NCBI GenBank assembly: GCA_037447655.1
Contig: JBBHKE010001131.1
Span: 1 to 43,507 of the forward strand
Source of the DNA: Zygnema cylindricum
Lineage: Eukaryota; Streptophyta; Zygnematophyceae; Zygnematales; Zygnemataceae
Direction of reading: 5' to 3'
Length of the DNA: 43,507 bases
Below are positions 20,510 to 30,981 of the stretch, piece by piece. Made by a program: the position numbers and the translations under genes. A model generated the notes under the pieces. The model was given only the letters and a program-made list of their open reading frames with translations, did not search any database and had not been told where the DNA came from. The first letter of the stretch is position 1; each line of letters opens with the position of its first letter.

Positions 20510-20853
20510 CCCATGTGTCTCTTTTCTTCTCCCTCTCCCTCTCCCTCTCCCTCCCCCCCTTCTCTCTCGCTCTGCTTTTTTTAAATCACGGAAGGATGAT
20601 ACTTTTCCAAATGATCGGGCAGTAGTTTCCACCTTTCTTCTCTCTTTTCCCGCTTCTCTTTCTCCCTCTCTCTCTTTCTCCTCTTTCAAGTTGTTGGAAG
20701 AACCTCTCTGAGTGAGGATTAGAGATTGTATAATTCTTTACTGCACAAATACTGTCACCTTCGTTTTGCCTTTTCCTTTTTTTTCGTTTCAATGTAGTCA
20801 GATGGTTTACCTTCACTCGTTTAAATTAAGCTTTATTATATTGTGATTTTCAG
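19732..20853. other. Upstream intron or intergenic sequence before the ABCA exons
   Basis: No upstream ABCA exon (the Walker B/D-loop segment that should precede) could be found here. 20100-20700 is pyrimidine-rich and includes a (CT) run at 20477-20506 and (CTCCCT) repeats at 20530-20556. Near 20785-20815, aatgtagtcagatggtttacctt resembles the 3' tail block of the non-LTR element at 25.75 kb. Confidence 0.5.
20477..20575. repeat. (CT)n and (CTCCCT)n microsatellite
   Basis: Simple pyrimidine repeats run as ctctctctct through 20506 and then ccctct hexamers to about 20556. The reading frames over it are composition artefacts. Confidence 0.9.
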
Positions 20854-22103
20854 CTCATTCAATGGAGGAAGCAGAAGCTCTTTGTGACCGTTTGGGTATC
20901 TTCGTTAGTGGAGAATTCCAATGTATTGGAAATCCGAAGGTTAGAAAAATTTCTAAAACTCTTGTTCCCAAAGACATTTACATTATTTCCGAAGATTCCT
21001 TAAATGTGTGACTGTCTCTCAACTTCTTTTGCAATCCTTGTTTGCTTTTGGTAGAGTTTGTGACGAAACCCACCTGAATATTTTTCAATTTGAGACAAAA
21101 TTTGTGTTTGAATATTGTGGTCCAGGAACTCACGTCACGATATGGGGGGTCGTTCGTTTTTACAATTACTACTCCTCCAGCAGAGGAAGAAGGAGCCGAA
21201 AAATTAGCTCTCTCTCTCTCCAGCAATGCTCAAAAAGTGTATCACCTTTCAGGGACTCAGAAATTTGAGCTTCCTACTGATGAGGTTCGTTAAATATTCT
21301 GTAAAAAATTATCTTTTTCGTGTTAGGAAAAAAACATCTCCTTTTGTGTCAAAAAATAAGATTCCGCTTCTTTGTATCACATCTTTTGTGCGTGTGGTTT
21401 GTGTTTTTCTGAGAGTCGTTTTGCAGATGAACCTCAGTGAGAGTTTCCGTAAAAAGTTACGCTTTTCATTTTTTGGACGGAGCGATAAAAGATAGTGGAA
21501 TGAGAATAAACATGAAAATATTGTTTGAATGTGGTGTAAGGAAAATTGATCTGTTGCCCTGTTTTGGATGATTGTTCAAGAAAGGAGAAAAACAAGAAAG
21601 AATAGCCATGAATATTTTTATGTTTAGTGTCCAGTTATTGTCATTTCCCGTAGATGCTTTTCTTTGTCCCTGTTTGCTCATGAAAAAATGTGGGATCTAT
21701 TTGTCATTTCATTTTTTTTTCTTTTTTTCCTTTTTTTTTACATGTTGTGGCTGATGTGTTCATAAAAACAGCCACTTTATCATGATAGTATGAACAAAAC
21801 TAATAAACTCAATCAATTCCCACATATGTTTGTGTATATCAGCATTTTCTGTCTAAAAAACAGCTGAATCTATTAGTCGATTCAATTTTGCTCTCTGTTT
21901 TTTGTATTGTTTTCTTTTTGTTTTTTTTTTGTTTCCGTTTTCCTTCTTTTTTTCGGCAGGTTGATTTGGCGGATGTATTCACGGCCGTGGAAAGAGCAAA
22001 GAGTCACCTCACTATTCAAGCCTGGGGGATAAGTAATACCACTTTAGAAGACGTGTTTATAAAGGTCGCAAAAGGGGCTGATGGAGGGACTACCTTGAAT
22101 TAA
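20854..22103 (+). CDS. ABC transporter A family, C-terminal three exons
   Basis: Exons are 20854-20939, 21126-21284 and 21960-22103, with acceptors gattttcag, gtggtccag and tttcggcag and donors GTTAGA and GTTCGT. Joined, they encode the end of an ABCA nucleotide-binding domain: [19 protein letters not shown] (the H-loop histidine region just after the D-loop), QCIGNPK, then [31 protein letters not shown] and, in the last exon, [14 protein letters not shown] and [13 protein letters not shown] before a TAA at 22101. These match the conserved tail of plant ABCA half-size or full-size transporters, which move lipids across membranes using ATP. The first exon begins in codon phase 2, so upstream exons with Walker A and B and the membrane domain must exist. 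None was found in the 5 kb upstream, so either the intron is very long or this is a 3' fragment. The joined frame has no stops, arguing for a functional gene. Confidence 0.85.
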
Positions 22104-22180
22104 TTATTAACGCTCGTTTGATTGCAAAAAGGGTCGTTGGAGTGACTACCTCAAATTAATTAAGCGATTACTATTATTAC
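22066..22180. repeat. ~55-bp tandem duplication of the ABCA stop-codon region
   Basis: gcaaaaggggctgatggagggactaccttgaattaatta (from about 22068) is followed by a diverged second copy, gcaaaaagggtcgttggagtgactacctcaaattaatta (from about 22124). The second copy lies wholly in the 3' untranslated region, after the TAA. Confidence 0.75.
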
Positions 22181-22478
22181 TAAACCACGTTTGAGGGTTT
22201 TAGGGTTTCCGGGGTTCTAAACAAAGTCGTTTATCGGCATTGAGTTTGTCGAGGCGCATCCGGATGATTTGTTGAAAGGGTAAGAGAGAATCCCAGTGCA
22301 AAACTAGGATTAGAAGCACATACGAAATCGATAAAAATGAGAGATATAGCTGCCCATTTTTTTATTTTTTTTTGTTTTTTTAGGGTTTCTGCTAAGGTGG
22401 TCCATAATGTATATATTATTGTACCACCGCTCTTATTGACCAAGAAACTCTGTCGGTTTGAGTAAATCATGAAATATG

Positions 22479-22535
22479 ATGGTTTACCTGTGGTTTGCTA
22501 TGGTTTACCTGTGGTTTGCAATGGTTTACCTGTTT
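22479..22535. repeat. 22-bp tandem repeat, about 2.5 copies
   Basis: tggtttacctgtggtttgct is repeated with one change, then partially again (22479-22535). It lies downstream of the ABCA gene. Confidence 0.85.
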
Positions 22536-22557
22536 CCTATTAACGCTCTCTGTTTGT

Positions 22558-22747
22558 TAAATGCATTTTGTTTGGTGAATGGACTACTGCACTTTGTTTG
22601 GTGAATGGTCTGCACTTTGTTTGGTGTGGACCACACTTTGCTTGGTAAATGGACTTCACTTTGTTTGTTAAATGGGCCACACTTTGTTTGTTGCTGGAAC
22701 TACACTTCATTTGTTACATGGACTTCGCTTTGTTTGTTATGAACCGA
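22558..22747. repeat. 23-bp minisatellite, about eight copies
   Basis: Units like cactttgtttggtgaatgga plus ctt recur every 22-26 bases (mostly 23) from about 22560, with increasing divergence to the right. It is unrelated in sequence to the other 23-bp array at 15.0-15.24 kb. Confidence 0.88.
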
Positions 22748-23181
22748 TTTGATTAACATTTCCATCTAATATATTTGACATCTAATATATATGAGCACAA
22801 TGTATTGTTCAGTCTTAAAAAATGTTTGGCAACTAGCTCACAAAAATTTGACAGCATTATCCTGATTTCCTTTTTTTGTTAACCCATTATCTGATGTCAG
22901 TTACGACAATGTATGAGAACTTATTAAGAAAGAACGTTGGTAAATCATCTCAGTGCATGCGAACAAAAAAAATGATCGTCAAAGACAAAACTGAGAAGCC
23001 AAACGCTGATAGACATGAAGAATCCATGAAGCAAATGCATCTGAGATCCGTGGAAAACCACTGGTTTAAAGTTAGTTTTTGTCTCGGAAGACAATAGAAA
23101 ACACTTCATGTTATCCTTTTGTATTTCCTCTCCAACTCCACAGTGCAACTCTACACTTTATCTGAAGGTGTTCACAAAAGT
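22748..23181. other. Spacer without recognised gene
   Basis: A 73-codon open frame (22876-23097, Lys/Met/His-rich) has no recognisable domain, no supporting context and AT-rich codon content, so it is not called as a gene. Nothing else is recognised. Confidence 0.45.
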
Positions 23182-23201
23182 TACACCGTGAATTGCTGTT
23201 A
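23182..23201. mobile_element. CACCG-family MITE terminus interrupted by the Harbinger-like insertion
   Basis: tacaccgtgaattgctgtta has the same form as the MITE ends at 19392 and 40075. It is cut at TTA by the Harbinger-like element; after that element the sequence resumes ttagagcttagtgcaaag, so the joined target reads as a longer MITE end (gctgttagagcttagtg). The other end of this MITE was not found. Confidence 0.55.
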
Positions 23202-24149
23202 GGGGGTGTCCCCATGTAATCGGTACTTTGACAAAGTATTTTGGACTGTAGTGAAGATTCTCCGTACTACTTTGAAGAGCGTCCCAATGTGCGAAAATGA
23301 AATCGGAACTTTGAAATGTGACTTTTGTAGACGTAGGTATAACTTGTGACGACTAAAGACGACTAAAGAAACTTCCGACGATTAGTGACGCCAACAAAAA
23401 CAGCGACTCTTGTCGACGTCTAGATTTTTGTGAAATTGTAGATGTTGAAGGTTTTGTGACATTGTGACGTCACACTCATTTGTGACAACGTCGACGTCAC
23501 AGATTCAAGAACTTTTCGCCATGGTTTCCCGATTTCGTTTTTTTTACTTTTCTCACTCGAATCGCCATTAAAAGAAAATCTAAAAATTGTAAAAAAAAAA
23601 AATTTTTAAATATCTTTCATTTTATACCAACATTGTCGTGTCTCATTTTAGAAAGTGTGAGATAAAAGTGATAGTGTGAAAGGGAGAGGGGAGAGGCGAT
23701 GACGGCGATTTTTTTTGCAAAGGACCCATGAATGAAAGTGGAGGTCCGAGACCCCTGCAATTTTTTTTCCGTACATGCGCGTGACGGGCACGGAGAAAAA
23801 TAGCGAGGATTCTCCTTCGTCCTAAAATTTTCCCACTCGTGTGGAGCGTGCGTGGATCGTTTTCATTCGCTGTTTGGGCTGTACTTTAACTAAAAACACC
23901 CCCTCGAGGTGATTATGGATGAAGTTTTTTTATGGGCTGGATTCTCTTGCCGGGGGGTCGAAAAGAGGAAAACGCCAAAATGCGTTCACATGACGACAAA
24001 CATGCCGTACATTTTAAGTATGAATTGACGTTCACTCTACTTTGGTAAAAATGATTTTCTCGTTCGGCTAAAGTTTTTGTCAAAGTTCCCTGAATTTTAG
24101 GGCAAAAAGACAGAGAAAAGTAGATACTTTAAAACATGGGGACACCCCC
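23202..24149. mobile_element. PIF/Harbinger-like non-autonomous element, copy 2
   Basis: It has perfect 16-base terminal inverted repeats (GGGGGTGTCCCCATGT) and a perfect TTA target duplication (23199-23201 and 24150-24152). It is 948 bases long, about the same as copy 1 (955). The interior is homologous to copy 1 throughout (gacgtc-rich block, tttgtgacattgtgacgtcac, conserved catgaatgaaagtggaggtc block) but encodes no transposase, so mobilisation would need an autonomous relative elsewhere. Intact ends and duplication suggest it is younger than copy 1. Confidence 0.88.
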
Positions 24150-24189
24150 TTAGAGCTTAGTGCAAAGAAAGTGTAATAAGAATCAAGTA

Positions 24190-25550
24190 GTAGAGACCTT
24201 CCTCACCTTTCTGATCCCCAGGTGGCCTTTGCTCTTCTGACACGCTGTTTCCCGGCCCGGCCCTCCTACCTTACTCGCACTTCCCCTCCCACCCCATCCT
24301 TTGTGTCCTCACTTTCCGCATTCGATGATCGTCTTATGGATGTCCTCCACACTTTGTTGGGCCGTGGAGCTTTTGATCGCGAGTCTGGGCCCGCGGCACG
24401 CATCCAAGCCTCTCTTCCAGTCTCGGCCGGCGGTTTGGGTTTACTCTCGACGGCGCGTGTTGCTCCAGCCGCCTATTTGGGAAGTTGGTGCCTTGTTGCT
24501 TCCACTATTGTCTCTCGTTTTGTGGCTGGGGACACTCCTATTCTTGCGGCCGTGGTTCCCCGTGTTTCAGATGGTGAGCTCGCCTTCCAACGGTCCCTTT
24601 TGGATGCATCACGTTCTCTTAATCCGTCGGCTATCGAGGACATGCCGATGTTTTCCACTCTTGTTACGACATCAGTTGCGCGTGTTCAAGAATCCATTTC
24701 TGATCGGGTTGTCGCCGCTATTAAATCCCAGCTTCTCGAGGCGCTTCCTTCCAATTCTTCGCGTGCACGCTTCCTGTCTTGTGGCGGACCTGGCTCTGGA
24801 GCTTGGCTATTGGCTGTCCCTATCTTATCCACTCTTCGTTTCTCCCCGGCTCAGTTCACGACGGCCCTTAGGTTCCGGCTTGGCCTCCCTCACCCACCTT
24901 TGCTTGGCTCACTTGTTTGCTCCTGTGGCCACGTTCTTGAGCCCGACGGGGTCCATTTGCTTCGTTGCTCCCACGGGGGCGAGTTAATTCAGGCGCACGA
25001 CACGATTCGAGACACCATCGCTACTATCGCTTCTGAGGGGGGATTTTCTGTTCGCCGGGAGGTCTCTCACATTATTCCTTCGCGTCGGATCGATCTTGTA
25101 TTACTTGATGGTGCGCGTCGTACATTTGGTGATATTGTTGTGGCAAACCCTACCTCAACTACAGTCGTCAACCAAGCGGCTCGGCATGTGGGAGTGGCCG
25201 CCCGTGACGCGGCTAAAAGGAAGGAGCGTGATTATGCCCATCGCGATGCTATGGATGGCTTCATTCCGATGGCGGTCGAGATATTTGGTTGTTTGGGTGT
25301 GGCTTTGGATGAGTTTTTCCGTACTTGTGGTCGGCGCTCGTTTGAAAGGCGGGGACCAGGGAGCCCTTCTGTTTCAGTCCTTACTTCTTTTTTTCGTCAA
25401 CGTTTTTCCGTGGCCCTACAACGGGTGTTGGCTTCTATATTACTTCGATCGTCTATTACCGTTATGGATCGACGGCGTGTTCCGGAACTTCCGCCTTGTG
25501 CTCCTCCGAGATTCGGGGACCTACGTGGTTGTTTCGGTAGTTTTTCTTAG
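24190..25550 (+). pseudogene. Non-LTR retrotransposon ORF2 C-terminal part (5'-truncated)
   Basis: The frame is open from a TAA just before 24190 and 442 codons from the ATG at 24222. It matches the post-RT region of a class of eukaryotic retroelement proteins: QVAFALLTRCFPARPSYLTRTSPP and FDDRL at the start. A Cys/His cluster follows (VCSCGHVLEPDGVHLLRCSHGG, with HD ten residues later), then an acidic motif of PD-(D/E)XK nuclease appearance (REVSH...RRIDLVLL...FGDIVVANP), KRKERDY and MAVEIFGCLG. GC content and codon use are much higher than in the flanks. The reverse transcriptase is missing, consistent with ordinary 5' truncation on insertion. The start ATG is therefore internal and the product probably non-functional, though the frame has no stops. 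The nuclease assignment is from motif pattern only. Confidence 0.7.
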
Positions 25551-25806
25551 TTATGTTGGGGGTCTTTTTTTTTGTTTTTTCTTACGTGTTAGATTTTTCC
25601 TTTGATGATTTGCTTGCTGGGTTTTGTTTTTTTGGGTATTTTCGATTTCCTTGCCATCCTTTCGTATTTTCGTCGGTTTTGCTTGATTTTCCTTTTTGTT
25701 TATTCCCTTCTCATGTGGTTCTTTCAATTTTAGAAATGCTACTTCATTTTGTTCCTATGGACTCAGATGGTTTACCATCGCGCTTTCTAATAAAGTCGCC
25801 CCCCCC
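25551..25806 (+). mobile_element. 3' untranslated tail of the non-LTR element
   Basis: T-rich sequence after the stop ends with gttcctatggactcagatgg, a cgctttct word and AATAAA (25789-25794), then a C run. The block gttcc-atg-actcag-tggttt-ccat is repeated at 35124-35150 and in weaker form near 20795, identifying it as the conserved tail of a repeated element family. No poly(A) follows. Confidence 0.6.
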
Positions 25807-26010
25807 CTATTTAACTCCTTTTGTGCGTAATGTGGCGCAAATTTAGCACACTTTAATTTTATGCTTACAGCTATGCAATAAACCGTAGCCATTCCTTTCT
25901 CCTCGATAATCATGCAAAACATTGATACACTAAAAAGGCATGAATACCTTTTTCTTAACAAACCCTACCTTGGAATCCATTAAAAGTATTGCCCTTTGAA
26001 GGCGACAACG
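25807..26010. repeat. ~200-bp direct repeat, left copy
   Basis: The left copy (25807-26010) is about 85 percent identical by eye to 26629-26831. Shared blocks are ttaattttatgct, agctatgcaataaacc, cctttctcctcgataatcat, gcaaaac-ttgat and ccttggaatccattaaaagt. The left copy abuts the 3' end of the non-LTR element; the right copy runs into the copia-like remnant. Confidence 0.85.
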
Positions 26011-26330
26011 AGGGAGGGGGGAGGGGGGAGAGGGCAGGGGGGAGTGAGGGGAGGGTAGGGGAGGTCCGAGTCAAAGTCAAATTCAAAGTCTATGCGACAA
26101 AGTTACAGGGCTAGAAAGTTGGATCTAGCAATCTCAAAGTCAAGAGTTTGAGTTAGAGCATTAATCAAAGTCAAAGTCAAATTTTGAGTGGTAGTCTGAG
26201 ATAAAGTCAAAAGCAGAGCCAAACACTGAATCCAAGCTAGAATCAAAGTCATAGTCAAAGACAAGTGTCAAAATCATAGAAAGTCAGAGTGAGAGCTAAG
26301 GTCAAAGGTACAAGTAGAATCTTGACGGGT
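25995..26330. repeat. Purine-rich and AAAGTC-rich low-complexity DNA between the direct repeats
   Basis: 26010-26060 is GGGGAG-rich; 26065-26290 is full of caaagtcaaa-type words (degenerate AAAGTCA heptamers). No gene is present. It fills the space between the two ~200-bp direct repeats. Confidence 0.8.
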
Positions 26331-26370
26331 GAGAGCTCGGGTCAAAGGTACAAGTAGAATCTTGACGGGT
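26291..26370. repeat. 40-bp tandem duplication
   Basis: gagagctaaggtcaaaggta plus the following 20 bases (26291-26330) is repeated at 26331-26370 with two mismatches. It is recent by its identity. Confidence 0.95.
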
Positions 26371-26628
26371 TACAACAATGGGTATAGGGAAACGAGGCCA
26401 ACATAGACGTTTGTAGTCAAACTCTTGTTGTTAAATTTTACAGTCTACAAGAGCTTAGAGGTCCTCACGATTGTTGTACCAAAACTTTTGACGAATAGGA
26501 ATTTCACATCTATGCTGTTGCTTTCCATACCTTTGCACACCTTAGAACCATAGAGCAAAAAATATAGTATTATAGGCACAAAATGGACTAAAGTACGCAG
26601 CGGTCTCTAACAACCTTATCACACTACA

Positions 26629-26831
26629 ACTATTTTACTCCTTTTAGCGTAATATGGCAAATTTAGGGCACTTTAATTTTATGCTAAAAGTTATGCAATA
26701 AACCCTAGCCCTTCCTTTCTCCTCGATAATCATGCAAAACCTTGATGCTTTAAAAAAGCATGAATACCATCTTATTAACAAACTATACCTTGGAATCCAT
26801 TAAAAGTATTGCCCTTTTGAAGGCGATAACG
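26629..26831. repeat. ~200-bp direct repeat, right copy
   Basis: Partner of 25807-26010. On the minus strand it overlaps the last codons of a gag-like frame (RAILLMDSKV), so the repeated unit probably derives from the retroelement and was duplicated leftwards. Confidence 0.85.
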
Positions 26832-28150
26832 ACGTGCACACAATCCGTTGTCATGTGTCCCTTTACACTGCAGAAAAAGAGTCTCACAAATGAAATTCTA
26901 TGAGCTTCATTGCCCACAGAATTCGCAGATTCAAAAGAAGCTAATCTAGATAGTGCCGACTCCAAGTTGATATAAACCCAAATGAATGATCCCTTGACAA
27001 TTAGAACCCCAATACACCTCCACCCTTGTGAAGAGAAGACCTTTTGTGTGCTCAGTTCCACCACAGAATGCAAAGCTTGAATATGTGTTTTGGACAATAT
27101 TCCCCACTTTGACTATCCCACTGAATAAGTGCCACCTTGGCACACAAAGACTCTGACCGACTACACCCCTGTGTAGCTTGGACCCCCTGAGTCCGCAGCA
27201 AAAAGAATCACTGAATTTGCTCACTTGAGCATTAATTTATGGCTGGTCAAAGATGACCTTTATAGATACAAGCTCTCTTAGAGAGAGGTACCTAAATATT
27301 ACTAAGTCTTGGTCTGCCTACTCACGACTACCTACTACTAAACCCTAGTCCAATAGGAACTCTATATAGTACAAGAAGGTACAATGGGCGATGTACTTAT
27401 TGTACGACCATTGTACGACAAGGTCTACAAGGTGACACTTGTCAAATCGAAAGCCATGGTTCCTCCTCCCATCTTCTCCAGTATCAAATAATGTGGCGCC
27501 ACGTGGCACCGCGTGACGCTATCTCGGTATGCTGCCAAAAGCTCACTTCGCGTGGCGGCTATAATGCTGGCCGTCCGATCAAAACATATTTTACACGGTT
27601 CAGATTCGCGTACATGCAGGAATTGGTCCTTTTGGTTAGTCTGCTGTTAATTAGCTGTTGCGGTAATGTTTATTAATATTTGAAGCCCGTTACGTGTATC
27701 GTTTCGTTAATGCCTTATTGGATAAGGCATACCACTATAAATATTTCCATAGACCCTGGTTCAAATCTGGTCTAAAGCAACTTTTGGTTATTTGTTAGTT
27801 GTTTAGAATTCTCTACGTGTATCTTTCTAAATAGCTATTGTACCCTACGTATTCCATCGTCGACTCTAAGCTATAGGCTAAAACTAACGGCTATTAAGGA
27901 TGATAGGTACTAGGATCAAATCCTGATTCTGGCAGTCCTCTTTTAGTACAAACTACGAATCAGCCTATCCCCTTTAGACAACCATGGCTCTAGCTCTCTC
28001 TCTGGTCTTCGGTGACTGCAACAAGTATGGGGACCGAAGAGATTTGAGCGAGAAGCACGCTGCCTTTGTTGACTTTCTCTATTTATTTTTCCAATACAGA
28101 CCTAGAAAATACATAAATTTCAACAGTCTTCTGCCTTTGCATTTTTATCC
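26783..28150 (-). mobile_element. Copia-like LTR, leader and short gag remnant (relative of element A)
   Basis: The minus strand from 28150 to about 27250 matches the LTR of copia element A (tagacctagaaaata, ccatggctctagc, ggtac-aggatcaaatcctg, ttgtacgaca), followed by the leader. A degraded gag end at 26783-27097 contains the knuckle-like FFCSVKGHMTTDC, which lacks the first cysteine of CX2CX4HX4C. Protease, integrase and RT are absent, so it is a large internal deletion derivative or a 5' fragment. The LTR copy lacks the tandem duplication present in element A. Confidence 0.6.
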
Positions 28151-28858
28151 GTGGTTGAGCCTTACTCAAGAGGACATAAGATTAAAGTGAATTACGATTG
28201 AATTGCGATAGTCCCTCAAACTTCGACCAACTAAGCAGCGTTGCCAAAGTGACGAACGTCATAATTTGAAGGTGTCTTTACTGCAAATTCACGATTTGGG
28301 AGAAAATAATAAATTGTACAATATAGTGGAAAAAGAAAGATGACTCGCACCATGTCGTGCATGAGAGACAAGCAAGCGAACATGCATCACAACCAGCAAA
28401 TTCTTGCTCACAAACATATATACCAACGATAATAAAGATGAAAAGACAAAAAATATTTGAACCATGAGAAGTTATAAAGGTGAAAATGACCCAAAGAGGG
28501 AAAGGGTAAGAATACTCCCCTAGAGTGAAGTGGACTCAATAATTCCCCCCCTAGCTCCTTAACCTATAGAGGAGCTGGCCAACACAACCGAGAGCATGGA
28601 ACACCCATGGCGGAAGTAATGATCAGCCAGGTTGAAAGAAAATGGAGAAGCGAGGCACTCCATGTGGAACCCTTGATCACCACCTGTACATATATACTCT
28701 CTCTACAAACTCATTATCTCGTTAGTATCAATGTCAACCATAGGGAGAATGTGTGAAGGGACATTGGTGTCGAAAGTATGCAAGAGATGACGCGAGTCGA
28801 GGAGAGGATCGGGCTTTTTGTAAATTTTTGACAATGATAGGGTGTCTGGAAGGAAGAT
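28151..28858. other. Sequence downstream of the Ty3 gag-protease remnant, no gene recognised
   Basis: On the minus strand the Ty3 frame appears to continue for about 50 codons with a stop (KPDPLLDSRHLL region near 28810) and then fades; no RT is found. An inverted pair, gctccttaacctatagaggagc (28553-28574), could form a small hairpin. The region 28350-28550 is A-rich and featureless. Confidence 0.45.
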
Positions 28859-30919
28859 TTATGCGAAAAGAGAGTCGCAAACGTCTTCCCTAAGGTCGAC
28901 ACTGGAAAATGCAGGAAGAGCGGAAGCTAAATGTGCCATTGTGGGCAAAGGTTTGCGGGCAAAGATAAGAGGGAGGTAGATTTTGCGTCCTAGAAGATTA
29001 GAGGGACGGTAGAAGAAGGTTTGGTCATGCATATCTACCCCCCAACCTATTCGGAAGATAATATCCTGTCCCACTAAGCATTCAAAATCGTTGCATTTTG
29101 TGACCAATGCTCGGGCAAAAATCTCCACGGACTCACTCTCACTTCCGTTTTGGAATCTAAAGACAAGCGGGTCCTTGGTGACTCCAACCACCGGCTCCAT
29201 GGTACCGGCTGAAGTGAGAAGCCGAGTAGCCGTGGCTTGAAACTTGTCCGCTGTCACACCAAGCTTGAGCGCAAATCCGGATCCGAAGATCACGGGTTTG
29301 GCTTTGGTGTCCATGAGAGGGAGAGAGGGAGCAACACCATTAACGGAGAAGGACATTTGAGAATTGTCTAGGAAACCGATATGAGGTTCGAGGTTACAAC
29401 GCTCATCCGCAGTAACCAGTTGAATAACTAAAAGACTACGGTTCAGCTTCAACTCCATCAAAGCGGCGGCTGCAACGACCTCGATTATTAGATGAGAGGC
29501 TTTGGGAGCCTCTTTAACAATAGGAGAGGTTTTAACGTCCTCCATCATGGCAAAAAGGATGCTTAGCCGTTCCTTGACTCAATGTGCATAATGTATGGTG
29601 CTGTCCAGGCACAACGGAGGAAGTCGTGTCTGGTAGAGGAGAGAGATTTTTTCTCGAACAAAAGTGGAATACAAGAATTCTGTAATTTACCGTCCTGATT
29701 GTGATCAGGCGAGCCCTTATCGAAAGTAGTTGCCCGTTATTGGACGGTAAAATCCCGGAGGATTCGGCCGCCCAACGATGGCATGTGGACGACTATCCTC
29801 GCCATCCCTGTGAATTGGGGTTTCATTTCGGCCATGAAGGCAACAAATTGCTCGTTCATCATGGCGGCCATTATGACTTGTAACTCTACTTTTTCCCTCT
29901 CTCGTCGAGAGATCTTAGGCGGAGTCGCCTCTTTCTCGGTTTCCGTAGGAGGAGTGACCGGATTTGCTGCACGAGTAGGAATTCCCCCGTTCTGGATCTG
30001 ATTCTGGTTCGAGAAATTGGGGTCTTTAACGTGGCAACGTTGGACGTAATGTCCCCTCTGTTGGCAAAAGGTGCATGTGGCCGACATATCTTGGCACATG
30101 TGCGCATCGTGCCCCGTGTTTCCACAACGGAAACACAATCGGTCTTCGAAATTGAATGGCGGGTTTCCCATGGCCGGCGTCTTTTAAGGCCTATTAGGAG
30201 GCCACGCGTTCCTCGGAGGTGGTGGGGATTGGTCAAATTGCTCCTCTTGAGATTCGGATTTCTCATGAGCATCCCACCACGAAGATTATATCTCATACTT
30301 AACTGCGTATTCCGCCGCTTGCTCAAAGGTAAACTTTAGTCCGTATGTTTTACTAAGATGAGTCTGAATGAATTTTTTTCGATTGACGAGGAAACTGCCC
30401 CACAAATTTTTGGACAGTCTCCGCATCAGACATGAGGTCCGGCAAAGCTTCTCGAAGGGTTTCCATTCGAGCTTGCAAGGCAGCGGAAGTCTCACCCGGC
30501 TTACGTTTGAAGTTCTTTAACTCCTTCACTTGATCCGGATTTTGCATCCGATATTCCCCTTGAAGGAGATCGAACATGACCGATAACGAGTCACGTAAAA
30601 GAATTGTTCTTATTGGTCTAGATGGGACCGTCGCACGGGCAGCCAAGGCATACTGATGGGGAATCTCGTGGACAGTTGGAAACAGTTCATCCCCATCAAC
30701 ATCTAACACTGCTGGGACGGCCGCCTAGTAGGGGACTTCTACCCGGCCAATGACTTTAGGTGCTCCAGCAAACGGGGGAGCGTACTCCGTCATCGCTAAA
30801 ATGGTTTCATACTTGCGAGTGTAGAGGGTGAGGGTCGAACCACGGAGGTATCGACCAAGAAGAGAGAAGGCTACCCGAAGGTCGAACTTGTCTTGGTAAC
30901 GGAATGCTAAATCCCTCAT
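28859..30919 (-). pseudogene. Ty3/gypsy gag and protease remnant
   Basis: Minus-strand frames in order give a capsid-like gag (start near 30919; RYQDKFDLRVAFSLLGRYLRG, then MFDLLQGEYRM, LKNFKRKPGETSAALQARM). Two zinc knuckles of CX2CX4HX4C form follow: CFRCGNTGHDAHMC at about 30135-30094 and CTFCQQRGHYVQRC at about 30075-30034. A retropepsin domain occupies 29548-28859 with LPLMDTKAKPVIFGSGFALKLG, where the DTG triad has become DTK, and ends LVGQDIIFRIGWGVD and FYRPSN. Frame changes occur near 30715, 30350, 30180 and 29600. The remnant runs to the assembly gap at its 5' end. It has the same orientation as the gag-less pol ORF at 1535-4558 and could be from the same family, but they are 24 kb apart. 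Confidence 0.82.
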
Positions 30920-30955
30920 TTATGTGTCATATAACATACGAAAATGAGATAAGAA

Positions 30956-30965
30956 NNNNNNNNNN
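30956..30965. other. Assembly gap (10 N)
   Basis: Ten unknown bases are present. The real distance is unknown; the 5' part of the gypsy gag remnant is interrupted here. Confidence 1.
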
Positions 30966-30981
30966 TGCCTACCACTTACTC

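Noticed and set aside
22876-23097. 73-codon Lys/Met/His-rich frame
   Set aside because: No domain, no transcript signals, unrelated to the neighbouring ABCA exons.
27700-27790. tRNA-like sequence (gccttattggataaggc and ggttcaaatct words)
   Set aside because: The D-arm-like and B-box-like words are there, but the acceptor and anticodon stems do not pair. It lies inside a copia LTR copy and is not a tRNA gene.
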